Below are positions 52,393-60,871 of a stretch of 64,000 nt of DNA, piece after piece. The position numbers and the translations under genes are program-made. Origin of the DNA: Nocardioides sp. (lineage in GTDB: Bacteria; Actinomycetota; Actinomycetes; Propionibacteriales; Nocardioidaceae). The notes beneath the pieces were generated by a model that was given only the letters and a program-made list of their open reading frames with translations, made no database searches and was not told the origin of the DNA. The stretch is from contig NZ_JASLGR010000048.1 of assembly GCF_030150155.1 (NCBI RefSeq), positions 5,591 to 69,590 on the forward strand. Direction: 5' to 3'. Each line of letters opens with the position of its first letter. Positions within the stretch are counted from its first letter, which is position 1.

Positions 52393-53643
52393 ATGGACGA
52401 CATGAGCGTGACCTCCACCGATGTGCTGGTGATCGGCGCGGGCCCGGCGGGCTCCTCGGCCGCCACCTGGGCGGCCCGTGCCGGCCGCGAGGTCGTCCTT
52501 GTCGACATGGCCACCTTCCCGCGGGACAAGACCTGCGGCGACGGCCTGACCCCGCGGGCGATCGCCGAGCTGGACCGGCTCGGCCTGTCCGACTGGGTCC
52601 GCACCCACCCGGTCTCCCGCGGCCTGCGCGCGCACGGCTTCGGCCAGACCCTCGAGCTGCCCTGGCCCGGCGGCAGCCTGCCCGGCTGGGGATCGGCCGT
52701 GGCCCGCACCGAGCTCGACGACCACCTCCGGACCGTCGCCCTCAAGGCCGGGGCCACCGGCGTCGAGGGGCGCAAGGCCGTCGGCGTACGTCGTGCAGGG
52801 GAGCGGGTCGAGGCGGTCGTCTTCGACGACGGCTCCGAGATCGCCTGCCACTGGCTGATCGTGGCCGACGGGGTGCGCTCGCCCCTGGGCAAGGTGCTCG
52901 GCCGGGAGTGGCACCGCGACACCGTCTACGGCGTCGCCGGTCGTTCTTATGTCGACTCCGCCCGCTCCGACGACCCGTGGATCAGCTCGCACCTGGAGCT
53001 GCGCGGCGAGGACGGCAAGGTGCTCTCGGGCTACGGCTGGGTCTTCCCGCTCGGTGGCGGCGTGGTCAACCTCGGCGCCGGCACCCTGGCGACCGCCAAA
53101 CGTCCCGCCGACGTCGCGATCAAGCCCCTGATGCGCACCTACGCCGCCCAGATCCGGGACGAGTTCGGCCTCGCCGGAGACGATCGGGTCGAGCTGCGCG
53201 CCGAGGCCTCAGCATTGCTCCCGATGGGCGGCGCGGTGAGCAACGTCGCCGGCCCGAACTGGGCCCTGATCGGCGACGCCGCCGCCTGCGTGAACCCGCT
53301 CAACGGCGAGGGGATCGACTACGGCCTGGAGACAGGCCGGCTGATCGCCGACGTCCTGGCCGCCGCGCCGAACACCTCCCTGACCCACATCTGGCCCGAG
53401 CTGCTGCGTGAGCACTACGGCGAGTCCTTCTCCATCGCCCGGCGCCTGGCCGGGGTGGCGACCAACCCGAAGCTGGTCGCCGCGCTGGGCCCGCTCGGGA
53501 TGCGCAGCGACTTCCTGATGACCCTGGCGCTGCGCTGGATGGGCAACCTCGTCACCGACGACGATCGTGACCGTTCGGCTCGGCTGTGGCAGTGGGCCGG
53601 TCGGCGCTCACTGGCCGTCGAGCGTCGGCCACTGTTCTCATGA
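52393..53643 (+). CDS. Geranylgeranyl reductase family flavoprotein (MenJ-like)
   Basis: This 416-residue FAD enzyme has the dinucleotide fold VLVIGAGPAGSSAATWAARAG (about residues 11-31), FPRDKTCGDGLTPRAI (about 43-58, the PYxxKxCGdGl-type motif of geranylgeranyl reductases), and GDAAACVNPLNGEGIDYGLETGRLIADVL (about 297-325). M. tuberculosis MenJ of this family saturates one isoprene unit of menaquinone, which is the likely role here. ATG 52393 or 52402 could be the start. Its stop overlaps the Nudix gene by four bases. Confidence 0.85.
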   Translation: MDDMSVTSTDVLVIGAGPAGSSAATWAARAGREVVLVDMATFPRDKTCGDGLTPRAIAELDRLGLSDWVRTHPVSRGLRAHGFGQTLELPWPGGSLPGWGSAVARTELDDHLRTVALKAGATGVEGRKAVGVRRAGERVEAVVFDDGSEIACHWLIVADGVRSPLGKVLGREWHRDTVYGVAGRSYVDSARSDDPWISSHLELRGEDGKVLSGYGWVFPLGGGVVNLGAGTLATAKRPADVAIKPLMRTYAAQIRDEFGLAGDDRVELRAEASALLPMGGAVSNVAGPNWALIGDAAACVNPLNGEGIDYGLETGRLIADVLAAAPNTSLTHIWPELLREHYGESFSIARRLAGVATNPKLVAALGPLGMRSDFLMTLALRWMGNLVTDDDRDRSARLWQWAGRRSLAVERRPLFS

Positions 53644-54557
53644 GGCGCGCACCGCGTCGGGAGCGGCTGCCGAAGGTGCAGCGCGTGGCGGCGTACGCCG
53701 TCATCCTGCGCGACGACCAGATCCTGCTCTCCCGCCTGGCCGACGCGCTCACCGCGAAGCCGACCTGGACCCTGCCCGGCGGCGGCCTCGACCACGGCGA
53801 GGACCCGCGCGCCGCGGTGCGCCGCGAGGTGATGGAGGAGACCGGCCTGCCGGTCACCGTCGGCGAGACCGCGTGGGTGCTCTCGGCACACCGGGCCAAC
53901 ACCTGGCGCCGCGGGCGCAACGTCGACGCGCACGCACTGCGGATCGTGTACGACGGCTGGGTGCCGGTCGACGCACCCGCACCGCGCACCCTCGAGGTCG
54001 GCGGCTCGACCGCCGAGGCGGCCTGGCACCCGATCTCCGCGGTCCTGTCCGGGGCGGTCGCGACCCTGCCCCTGGTCCGCGAGGCGTTGCGCCAGCACCG
54101 CACCGCCGAGGTGCAGCGGGTGGCCGCCTACGGGCTGCTCACCCGGGTGGTGCAGGGCGGTGCCGGCGAGCGCACCGAGGTGCTGCTCACCCGGATCGCC
54201 CCGCACGCCGTCAGCGGCGGCAAGTGGCACCTGCCCGGCGGCGGCCTCGACTTCGGTGAGTCCCCACGCGACGGGCTGCAGCGCGAGTTCGCCGAGGAGA
54301 CCGGCCTCAAGGTCGAGATCGGCGCGCCCCTGGAGATCCGCGACGTGCACTTCACCGGCGTCGCGCCCAGCGGACGCCTGGAGGACTTCCACGGCATCCA
54401 CCTGGTCTTCCGGGCCACCCAGCTCGGTGACGAGGAGCCCGAGGTGGTCGAGGTCGGGGGCACCACCGACGCTGTCGCCTGGGTGCCGGTGGCCGAGGTC
54501 GCGGCCCTGGACACCACCGTCGTGGTGGCCGCGTCGCTGGAGGCGGCCGGATACTGA
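53640..54557 (+). CDS. Tandem Nudix hydrolase (two complete Nudix domains)
   Basis: The 305-residue protein contains two intact Nudix boxes. The first, GGGLDHGEDPRAAVRREV then MEETGLPV, lies at about residues 44-68; the second, GGGLDFGESPRDGLQREF then AEETGLKV, at about 201-225. Both keep the REx2EE metal ligands. Each domain starts with the same phrase (VQRVAAY), which suggests an internal duplication. Substrates cannot be read from sequence; ADP-ribose, NADH or nucleotide clean-up are options. It overlaps the preceding flavoprotein gene by four bases. Confidence 0.85.
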   Translation: MRRAPRRERLPKVQRVAAYAVILRDDQILLSRLADALTAKPTWTLPGGGLDHGEDPRAAVRREVMEETGLPVTVGETAWVLSAHRANTWRRGRNVDAHALRIVYDGWVPVDAPAPRTLEVGGSTAEAAWHPISAVLSGAVATLPLVREALRQHRTAEVQRVAAYGLLTRVVQGGAGERTEVLLTRIAPHAVSGGKWHLPGGGLDFGESPRDGLQREFAEETGLKVEIGAPLEIRDVHFTGVAPSGRLEDFHGIHLVFRATQLGDEEPEVVEVGGTTDAVAWVPVAEVAALDTTVVVAASLEAAGY

Positions 54558-54600
54558 CCGTGATGCGTCGCGTGGGTGACGCGGATGGGACAATGACGCT

Positions 54601-57435
54601 GTGACACTGGTGGCCACCGATCTCGCAGCCGAGCTCCGTCGTTCCGGGATCGAGGGCGTGGACGACTCCACGCTGGCGCGCGCGCTGTACTCCTCCGACG
54701 CCTCGCTCTACCGGGTCATCCCGCAGGTCGTGGTCAAGCCGCGTCACACCGATGAGCTGATCGCCCTGCACGAGGCCTCCCGTCGTCTCGGTGTGCCGCT
54801 GACCATGCGCGGTGCGGGCACCTCGATCGCCGGCAACGCCGTCGGCCCGGGGATCGTGGCCGACACCCGTCACCTCAACCGGGTCCTGGAGATCGACCCG
54901 GAGGCGCGGACCGCGCGGATCGAGCCGGGGATCGTGCACGCCGACCTGCAGCGTGCCGCGGCGCCGTACGGACTGCGCTTCGGGCCCGACCCGTCGACCC
55001 ACACCCGCTGCACCATCGGCGGGATGATCGGCAACAACGCGTGCGGCAACCGGGCGCTGGGCTACGGCCGCACCGTGGACAACGTCGAGGCGCTCTCGGT
55101 CGTCTTCGGCACCGGCGAGGTCGCCCACTTCGGTGACGCCGGCACCGCGGGGCCGGCCGCCACCACCGACTCCGAGGCGGCGCGTCGCCTGATCGAGCTC
55201 GGCGACTCCCACCTCGCCCACCTGCGCACCGAGTTCGGCCGGTTCGGCCGCCAGGTCTCGGGGTACTCCCTGGAGCACCTGCTGCCCGAGCGGGGCCGCC
55301 GGATCGAGCGGTTCCTGGTCGGCACCGAGGGGACCCTGGCGACGGTGCTGGAGGCGACCGTCCGCCTGGTCGTCGACGAGCCCGGCCGGCTGCTGCTGGT
55401 GCTGGGCTACGGCACCATGCACGAGGCCGCCGACGCGATCCCGCACGTCAACGCCGCCGGTGCCGGCCGCCTGATCGCGGTGGAGGGCATGGACGCCCGG
55501 ATCGTCGACCTGGTCCGTTCGAAGTCCGGTGCCGTGCCCGATCTGCCCCGCGGGGCCGGCTGGCTGATCGTCGAGGCCGCCGGCGAGGACGCCACCGACG
55601 TGCTGACCCGGGTCGCCGGTGCCGCCGACGCCCTGGAGTCACGCCTGGTCACCGACGCCGCCGAGATGGCGGCGCTGTGGAAGATCCGCGAGGACGGCGC
55701 CGGTCTGGCCGGTCGCTCGCTGCCCACCCCGGCCTACTCCGGTTGGGAGGACGCCGCCGTGCCGCCCGCCCACCTGGGCGCCTGGCTGCGCGACTTCGAC
55801 GAGATCCTCGACGCCCACGGCCTCCAGGGCCTGCCCTACGGCCACTTCGGCGACGGCTGCATCCACTGCCGGATCGACTTCCCGTTCGCCCCCGGCGACC
55901 CGAGCTCGGCCGACGTCTTCCGCGAGTTCATGCTCGCCTGCGCCACCGGACTGAAGAAGTACGGCGGCTCCATCTCCGGCGAGCACGGCGACGGTCGGGT
56001 CCGCTCCGAGCTGCTCTCCGTCATGTACGACGACACCTCACTGGGCCTCTTCGGTGCGGCCAAGGAGATCTGCGACCCGGCTGCCCTGATGAACCCGGGC
56101 AACATCGTGGACCCGGCGCCGATGACCGCCGACCTGCGTCCGATCCGGCCGCGCTCCAAGCCGGTCACCGCGCTGCGTCTGCTGCACGACGACGGCGACC
56201 TGGGGGCGGCGGTGCACCGGTGCACCGGCGTCGGCAAGTGTGTGGCCCCGCATACGGCGGGCGTGATGTGTCCGTCGTACCTCGGCACCAAGGACGAGAA
56301 GGACTCGACCCGCGGCCGTGCCCGGGTCCTCCAGGAGGCGCTCGACGGCGCCCTGGTCACGGGGCTGGCCGACCCCGCCGTCGGGGACGCCCTCGACCTC
56401 TGCCTGGCCTGCAAGGGCTGCTCCTCGGACTGCCCGAGCGGGATCGACATGGCGACCTACAAGTCGGAGTCGCTCTACCAGACCTACGACGCCCCCCGCA
56501 CCGACGGGACGAAGGCGCCGCGTCGGCCGCGCTCGCACTTCCTGCTGGGTCGGCTGCCGCAGTGGATCCGGCTCGGCGCCCCGTTCGGGCGGCTCACCAA
56601 CCTGGCGATGAAGGTGCCGCCGGTCGCGGCGTTCGCGAAGTGGTTCGCCGGTCTCGACCAGCGCCGCTCGGTGCCGACCTTCGCCCCGAAGACCCTCAAG
56701 CGCTCGACGGCGACCAGCACGCTGGCGGGGGAGAAGCCCGACGTGTGGATCTGGGCCGACTCGTTCACCGACCACTTCTTCACCCAGTCCGGCCACGGTG
56801 CGATCGCCTATCTGGAGGCCGCCGGCCTGAACGTCCGGGTGATCAAGGAGGACGCCTGCTGCGGTCTGACCTGGATCACCACCGGGCAGCTCGACCAGGC
56901 CCGCTCGATCATGGAGCGCACCGTGCGCACGCTGGCGCCCTACATCGCCTCGGGGACGCCGGTGCTGGGCCTGGAGCCGTCGTGCACCGCCACGCTGCGC
57001 TCGGACTCCGTCGAGCTGACCGACCTGCCCGAGGCCCAGACCGTCGCCGACGGACTGCTCACCTTCGCCGAGCTGGTCACCCGGCTCGACCTGCCGCTGC
57101 CCGACCTGAGCGGTGTCGAGATCGTCGCCCAGCCGCACTGCCACCAGTCGGCGGTGCTCGGCTGGAAGGCCGACCAGGCGCTGCTGGAGAAGGCCGGCGC
57201 CGTCGTCACCAAGGTCGCGGGCTGCTGTGGGCTGGCCGGCAACTTCGGGGTGGAGCAGGGCCATTACGAGGTCTCCGTCGCGATCGCCGAGACGCACCTG
57301 CTCCCGGCGGTCCGCTCCCACCCCGAGGCGGTGATCCTGGCTGACGGGATGAGCTGCCGGGTGCAGCTCGACGACCTCGCCGACGTCCCGACGATGCACC
57401 TCGCCGAGCTGTTCGCTTCTAAACTGAAGCGGTGA
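54601..57435 (+). CDS. FAD-binding and Fe-S-binding oxidoreductase (GlcD/GlcF-type fusion)
   Basis: The 944-residue two-part enzyme joins a flavin domain and an iron-sulfur domain. The N-terminal VAO-type FAD domain has MRGAGTSIAGNAVGPGIVAD (about residues 66-86) and GEHGDGRVRSELL (about 460-472). Then come two [4Fe-4S] motifs (CTGVGKC and C at 560; CLACKGCSSDCPSG about 601-614) and two CCG domains (DACCGLTW about 755; HCHQSAVLGW and AGCCGLAGNFG about 845-885). Such fusions oxidise D-lactate, glycolate or related 2-hydroxy acids and feed electrons to the respiratory chain. GTG start. Its stop overlaps the GTG of the microprotein gene. Confidence 0.87.
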   Translation: MTLVATDLAAELRRSGIEGVDDSTLARALYSSDASLYRVIPQVVVKPRHTDELIALHEASRRLGVPLTMRGAGTSIAGNAVGPGIVADTRHLNRVLEIDPEARTARIEPGIVHADLQRAAAPYGLRFGPDPSTHTRCTIGGMIGNNACGNRALGYGRTVDNVEALSVVFGTGEVAHFGDAGTAGPAATTDSEAARRLIELGDSHLAHLRTEFGRFGRQVSGYSLEHLLPERGRRIERFLVGTEGTLATVLEATVRLVVDEPGRLLLVLGYGTMHEAADAIPHVNAAGAGRLIAVEGMDARIVDLVRSKSGAVPDLPRGAGWLIVEAAGEDATDVLTRVAGAADALESRLVTDAAEMAALWKIREDGAGLAGRSLPTPAYSGWEDAAVPPAHLGAWLRDFDEILDAHGLQGLPYGHFGDGCIHCRIDFPFAPGDPSSADVFREFMLACATGLKKYGGSISGEHGDGRVRSELLSVMYDDTSLGLFGAAKEICDPAALMNPGNIVDPAPMTADLRPIRPRSKPVTALRLLHDDGDLGAAVHRCTGVGKCVAPHTAGVMCPSYLGTKDEKDSTRGRARVLQEALDGALVTGLADPAVGDALDLCLACKGCSSDCPSGIDMATYKSESLYQTYDAPRTDGTKAPRRPRSHFLLGRLPQWIRLGAPFGRLTNLAMKVPPVAAFAKWFAGLDQRRSVPTFAPKTLKRSTATSTLAGEKPDVWIWADSFTDHFFTQSGHGAIAYLEAAGLNVRVIKEDACCGLTWITTGQLDQARSIMERTVRTLAPYIASGTPVLGLEPSCTATLRSDSVELTDLPEAQTVADGLLTFAELVTRLDLPLPDLSGVEIVAQPHCHQSAVLGWKADQALLEKAGAVVTKVAGCCGLAGNFGVEQGHYEVSVAIAETHLLPAVRSHPEAVILADGMSCRVQLDDLADVPTMHLAELFASKLKR

Positions 57436-57518
57436 GCCCACAGAGACGCCGCCTGATCATCCCGCTGGCACTGGTGGCGCTCCTGATCATCGTCGTGATC
57501 GCGCAGGTGATCCGATGA
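57432..57518 (+). CDS. 28-residue single-span membrane microprotein
   Basis: This tiny frame, GTG to TGA, encodes a basic start (SPQRRR) and then an almost continuous hydrophobic helix (LIIPLALVALLIIVVIAQV), a perfect one-span peptide with positive-inside end. Its GTG overlaps the stop of the FAD/Fe-S gene, and its TGA overlaps the ATG of the methyltransferase gene, so it sits in a translationally coupled chain with no spare bases. The length is below most gene-calling limits. It might anchor or assist the membrane-associated dehydrogenase. That role is inference. Confidence 0.6.
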   Translation: MSPQRRRLIIPLALVALLIIVVIAQVIR

Positions 57519-58828
57519 AGGCCACCAACGACAAGGCCGAGCGCGTCTCGGAGCCGCTGCTGCGTGCCCTCAACCGGATGCGCTCCACGGTGCTCGACCC
57601 CGAGGTCACCGTCTCGGTGGTCGCGTCGGGCAAGCAGAAGGGCACGACCCCGCCGTGGCGTCGCGCCGAGCTGCGCTACGTCGATCTCAAGGCCGGTCGT
57701 CACCTGCAGGTGACGACGTACGACGCCACGCAGGCGTTCACCGCGAACCACCCGCTCGGCTCGGGCGAGGGCGGCGCCACCGAGGCGCTCGACGCCCTCC
57801 TGGACCAGCCGTTCGCGACCTGGGTGCTGACCACGCGCACCGAGGAGACCACGATCCTGGCCAAGACCTCGCACACCGCGCTGGTCTCGACCAAGGAGAC
57901 TGCTGGGGAGACGGCTGCGACCGGGGCGTCCGAGGGTGATTCGCCAGCAGGTGTCCCGGCCGAGCGCGGCCACGACCGGGTCAAGGAGCGGATGCTGCCC
58001 GAGTCCGACCCGGTCTTCATCACGCTGGGGATCAGCGACAAGGACGGCCGCCTCAAGCCGAGCCGCCAGGCCAAGTACCGCCAGGTCGAGGAGTTCCTCC
58101 GCCAACTCGATACTGCCCTCACCGAGGCGCTGGCCAAGAAGCAGCTGCGCACGCCGACGGCCGAGGAGCCGCTGCGGATCGTCGACCTGGGCTGCGGCAA
58201 CGGCTACCTGACCTTCGCCGCCCAGCGCTACCTCACCACGAAGGGGCTGCCCGTCGTCGTCACCGGCGTCGACATCAAGGAGCAGTCGGCCGAGCACAAC
58301 AGTGGCGTCGCCACCACGCTGGGTGTCGCAGCGGAGTTCGTCGTCGGCACCATCGACGGCGTCACCCTGGACCAGGCCCCCGACGTCGTCCTCGCGCTGC
58401 ACGCCTGCGACACCGCGACCGACGAGGCCCTGGCACGAGCGGTCGGCTGGGAGGCACCGCTGGTGCTGGTGGCGCCCTGCTGCCACCACGACATCGCGGC
58501 CCAGATGCGCAAGGCGCCCACCCCGGCGCCGTACGCCATGCTGACCCGGCACGGCATCCTGCGCGAGCGGCTGGCCGACACCCTCACCGACGGGCTGCGG
58601 GCCTCGCTGCTGCGGATGAGCGGCTACAAGGTGGACGTGATCCAGTTCGTCGAGTCCCAGCACACCCCGCGCAACACCATGCTGCGTGCCACCCGCACCG
58701 GCGGCCCGGTCAAGGGTGGCTCGGTGAAGAAGGAGTACGACGACCTCGTCGCGACCTGGGGACTGACGCCGAAGCTCGCCGAGCTGCTCGCGGCTCAGAG
58801 CGCTCAGAGCGCGCCGGTCGCCGACTGA
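57515..58828 (+). CDS. METTL25/GSTCD-like SAM-dependent methyltransferase
   Basis: The 437-residue protein has an N-terminal unique domain (about 1-140, with SGKQKGTTPPWRRAELRYVDLKAGRHLQVTTYD) and a class I methyltransferase domain: IVDLGCGNGYLTFAAQRYL (SAM motif I, about 225-243), VTGVDIKEQSAEHN (about 248-262), VLALHACDTATDEAL (about 291-305) and VAPCCHHDIAAQM (about 318-330). The DxGCGnGYL - LHACD - PCCHH set matches the methyltransferase domain called Methyltransf_32, shared with eukaryotic METTL25 and GSTCD. The substrate is unknown and may be RNA. ATG overlaps the microprotein stop. Confidence 0.8.
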   Translation: MKATNDKAERVSEPLLRALNRMRSTVLDPEVTVSVVASGKQKGTTPPWRRAELRYVDLKAGRHLQVTTYDATQAFTANHPLGSGEGGATEALDALLDQPFATWVLTTRTEETTILAKTSHTALVSTKETAGETAATGASEGDSPAGVPAERGHDRVKERMLPESDPVFITLGISDKDGRLKPSRQAKYRQVEEFLRQLDTALTEALAKKQLRTPTAEEPLRIVDLGCGNGYLTFAAQRYLTTKGLPVVVTGVDIKEQSAEHNSGVATTLGVAAEFVVGTIDGVTLDQAPDVVLALHACDTATDEALARAVGWEAPLVLVAPCCHHDIAAQMRKAPTPAPYAMLTRHGILRERLADTLTDGLRASLLRMSGYKVDVIQFVESQHTPRNTMLRATRTGGPVKGGSVKKEYDDLVATWGLTPKLAELLAAQSAQSAPVAD

Positions 58829-58832
58829 GGCC

Positions 58833-59861
58833 ATGACGGTCGGGCTCGTGCTGGGCAGGGGCGTGGCCACGGCGGTCCTCGCCGTGCTGCCCACCGCAGC
58901 CGGGTCCGGTGACGTCGCCTTCACCTTCGACGACCCGCGGATCGCGGAGTCCTCGGGCCTGGTGGCGCTGGCCGACGGCACCTTCGTCACCACCAACGAC
59001 TCCGGTGACGTCGGCCGGGTCTTCGTGGTCTCGGCCACCGGCCGGACCGTCAGGGTCGCGCAGTGGTCCGACGAGGCCGTCGACCAGGAGTCGCTGGCAC
59101 CGTCGACGCACGCGGACCGGGTCTGGGTCGGCGACACCGGTGACAACGCCGCCCGCCGCGACGACATCGTGCTGCGCGAGGTCGGGGTGGGGGCCGCCAA
59201 CGCGGGCCGGGTCTACCGCACGATCCACGCCGTCTATCCCGACGGGGCGCACGACGCCGAGACCCTGATGCGGGCGCCCGACGGGCGGCTGCTGGTGGTC
59301 TCGAAGGGGTTCCTGGGTGGGACGCTCTACGGGCTGCCGCGGTCTCTTGCCTCAGGTGCGGGAACGGCCGCTGATCCGGTGACCCTGGAGCCGCTCAGCT
59401 CCGCCGGTGCGATGCTCGCGATGGCCACCGACGGCGCCTTCCTGCCCGACGGGAAGCACGTCCTGGTGCGCGGCTACGTCTCGGCGACGCTGTACGCCTG
59501 GCCCTCCCTTGACCGGCTCGGCTCGATGACCCTGCCCGGCCAGCGCCAGGGGGAGGGGCTGGCGATCGCCTCGGACGGCTCGCTGTGGCTGACCAGCGAG
59601 GGGGCGCACAGCAAGGTGCTCCACATCGCCCTGTCGGACAAGCTCGCCGGTCTGGTGGCTCCGTCCGCGACCGCCACCCCCAGCGCCGAGATCCGGGTTC
59701 ACCACGGTCGAGATCCGGGTTCGCCACCGTCGAGTTCCGGGTTCGCCACGGATCACTGGGCCTGGATCGGCGGCGGGGCCGTCGGTGTCGGGCTGGTCGG
59801 CTACCTGGTCTACGCCTGGCGTGGGCGGGGCCGCGCGGGTCGACGTACCGGAGAAGGCTGA
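58833..59861 (+). CDS. Beta-propeller surface protein with C-terminal membrane anchor
   Basis: The 342-residue protein starts with a signal peptide (about residues 1-22) and a WD40/NHL-like beta-propeller (FTFDDPRIAESSGLVALADGT, TNDSGDVGRVFVV, VWVGDTGDNAARRDDI, DAETLMRAPDGRLLVVSKG, GEGLAIASDGSLWLTSEGAHS). A membrane helix (about 308-326, WAWIGGGAVGVGLVGYLVY) and a basic tail close it. The linker (about residues 284-306) is encoded by three units of the 22-bp repeat family, inserted without breaking the frame (66 bases). Function unknown; an extracellular protein tethered to the membrane is likely. Confidence 0.78.
   Translation: MTVGLVLGRGVATAVLAVLPTAAGSGDVAFTFDDPRIAESSGLVALADGTFVTTNDSGDVGRVFVVSATGRTVRVAQWSDEAVDQESLAPSTHADRVWVGDTGDNAARRDDIVLREVGVGAANAGRVYRTIHAVYPDGAHDAETLMRAPDGRLLVVSKGFLGGTLYGLPRSLASGAGTAADPVTLEPLSSAGAMLAMATDGAFLPDGKHVLVRGYVSATLYAWPSLDRLGSMTLPGQRQGEGLAIASDGSLWLTSEGAHSKVLHIALSDKLAGLVAPSATATPSAEIRVHHGRDPGSPPSSSGFATDHWAWIGGGAVGVGLVGYLVYAWRGRGRAGRRTGEG
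59686..59752 (+). repeat. Three 22-bp repeats inside a coding region (locus 2)
   Basis: CCGGGTT recurs at 59693, 59715 and 59737, exactly 22 bases apart, with the same TCCGGGTTCRCCAC core as loci 1 and 3. They lie in the linker codons of the beta-propeller protein and read in the gene's direction. Confidence 0.95.
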
Positions 59862-59868
59862 GTTGGCC

Positions 59869-60795
59869 TCAGGCCTCGGGGATCGGCAGATCGAAACGAT
59901 CCGGGCGCGCGACGTCGGGGTCGGGGCCCGAGCGGACCCCAGTATCGAGGGACCCGATCGCTGCCATCTGCTCGGGCGACAGCGCGAAGTCGGCGACGTC
60001 GAAGTTCTCCGAGATCCGCATCGGGTTGGTCGACTTCGGGATAGCCGAGCGCCCCTCCTGGAGATGCCAGCGCAGCATCACCTGCGCCGGACTGCGGCCG
60101 TGGTCGTGCGCGATCGAGGCCAGCGTCGGGTCCTCCATCACCGAGCGCCGCTCCTCGCCCCACCCCGGATAGAAGGTGATCCCGCCGATCGGCGACCAGG
60201 CCTGAGTAAGGATGCCGTGCGCGGCGTCGGCGGCCTGCACGTCGGGCTGCGCGAAGTAGGGGTGCAGCTCGATCTGGTTGATCGCCGGCACCACGTCGGT
60301 CTGATCCAGCAGCCGGGTCAGGTGGTGCGGCATGAAGTTGCTGACCCCGATCGCCCGCACGGCGCCGGCGTTGAGCAGCGTCTCCAGAGCGCGGTACGCC
60401 GCCACCGTGGCCTCCCACCGGTCCGGCGCCGGCTGGTGGAGGATCAAGAGGTCCAACTGGTCGACGCCGAGCTTCGCGGTCGCCTTCTCGAAGGCGTGCA
60501 GGGTCTGCTCGTAGCCGTAGTCGCTCACCCAGACCTTGGTCTCGATCACGACCTCGTCCCGGCTCAGCCCACTGGCGCGGATCGCGTCGCCGACCTCGCG
60601 TTCGTTCCCGTACGCCGCGGCGGTGTCGATGTGCCGGTAGCCCACCGCCAGCGCTTCGGCGACCGCCGCAGTCGTCTCCTCCGGCGGGCTCTGGAAGACG
60701 CCGAAGCCCAGGGCGGGCATCGTGACGCCGTTGTTCAGCGTCAGCGTCGGGATGCCCGACGGGACCTCGGGGTCGAACGAGACCGAATCGCTCAT
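59869..60795 (-). CDS. Aldo/keto reductase
   Basis: This 308-residue TIM-barrel NADPH oxidoreductase carries the AKR tetrad: YRHIDTAAAYGNEREVG (Asp and Tyr, about residues 52-68), VVIETKVWV (Lys, about 86) and DLLILHQPAPDRW (His, about 120). AIGVSNFMPHHLTRLL and NQIELHPYFAQP follow, and SIPKSTNPMRISENFDV is the cofactor 2'-phosphate site. It resembles 2,5-diketo-D-gluconate reductase type AKR5 enzymes. Substrate is uncertain. It stands downstream of serC but is separated by a strong hairpin. Confidence 0.9.
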   Translation of the reverse strand: MSDSVSFDPEVPSGIPTLTLNNGVTMPALGFGVFQSPPEETTAAVAEALAVGYRHIDTAAAYGNEREVGDAIRASGLSRDEVVIETKVWVSDYGYEQTLHAFEKATAKLGVDQLDLLILHQPAPDRWEATVAAYRALETLLNAGAVRAIGVSNFMPHHLTRLLDQTDVVPAINQIELHPYFAQPDVQAADAAHGILTQAWSPIGGITFYPGWGEERRSVMEDPTLASIAHDHGRSPAQVMLRWHLQEGRSAIPKSTNPMRISENFDVADFALSPEQMAAIGSLDTGVRSGPDPDVARPDRFDLPIPEA

Positions 60796-60800
60796 GCCTC

Positions 60801-60838
60801 CACGGTACGTCGGGCCAGGTGAGGCCCGGCGTACCGTG
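60801..60838 (-). terminator. Terminator after serC
   Basis: CACGGTACGTCGGGCC (60801-60816) pairs with 60823-60838 over 16 bp (one G-U), with a 6-base loop, between the serC stop and the aldo/keto reductase start. Confidence 0.82.
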
Positions 60839-60871
60839 CGGGCTGCAGTCCGTCGCCGGTGGGGAGCGGGC

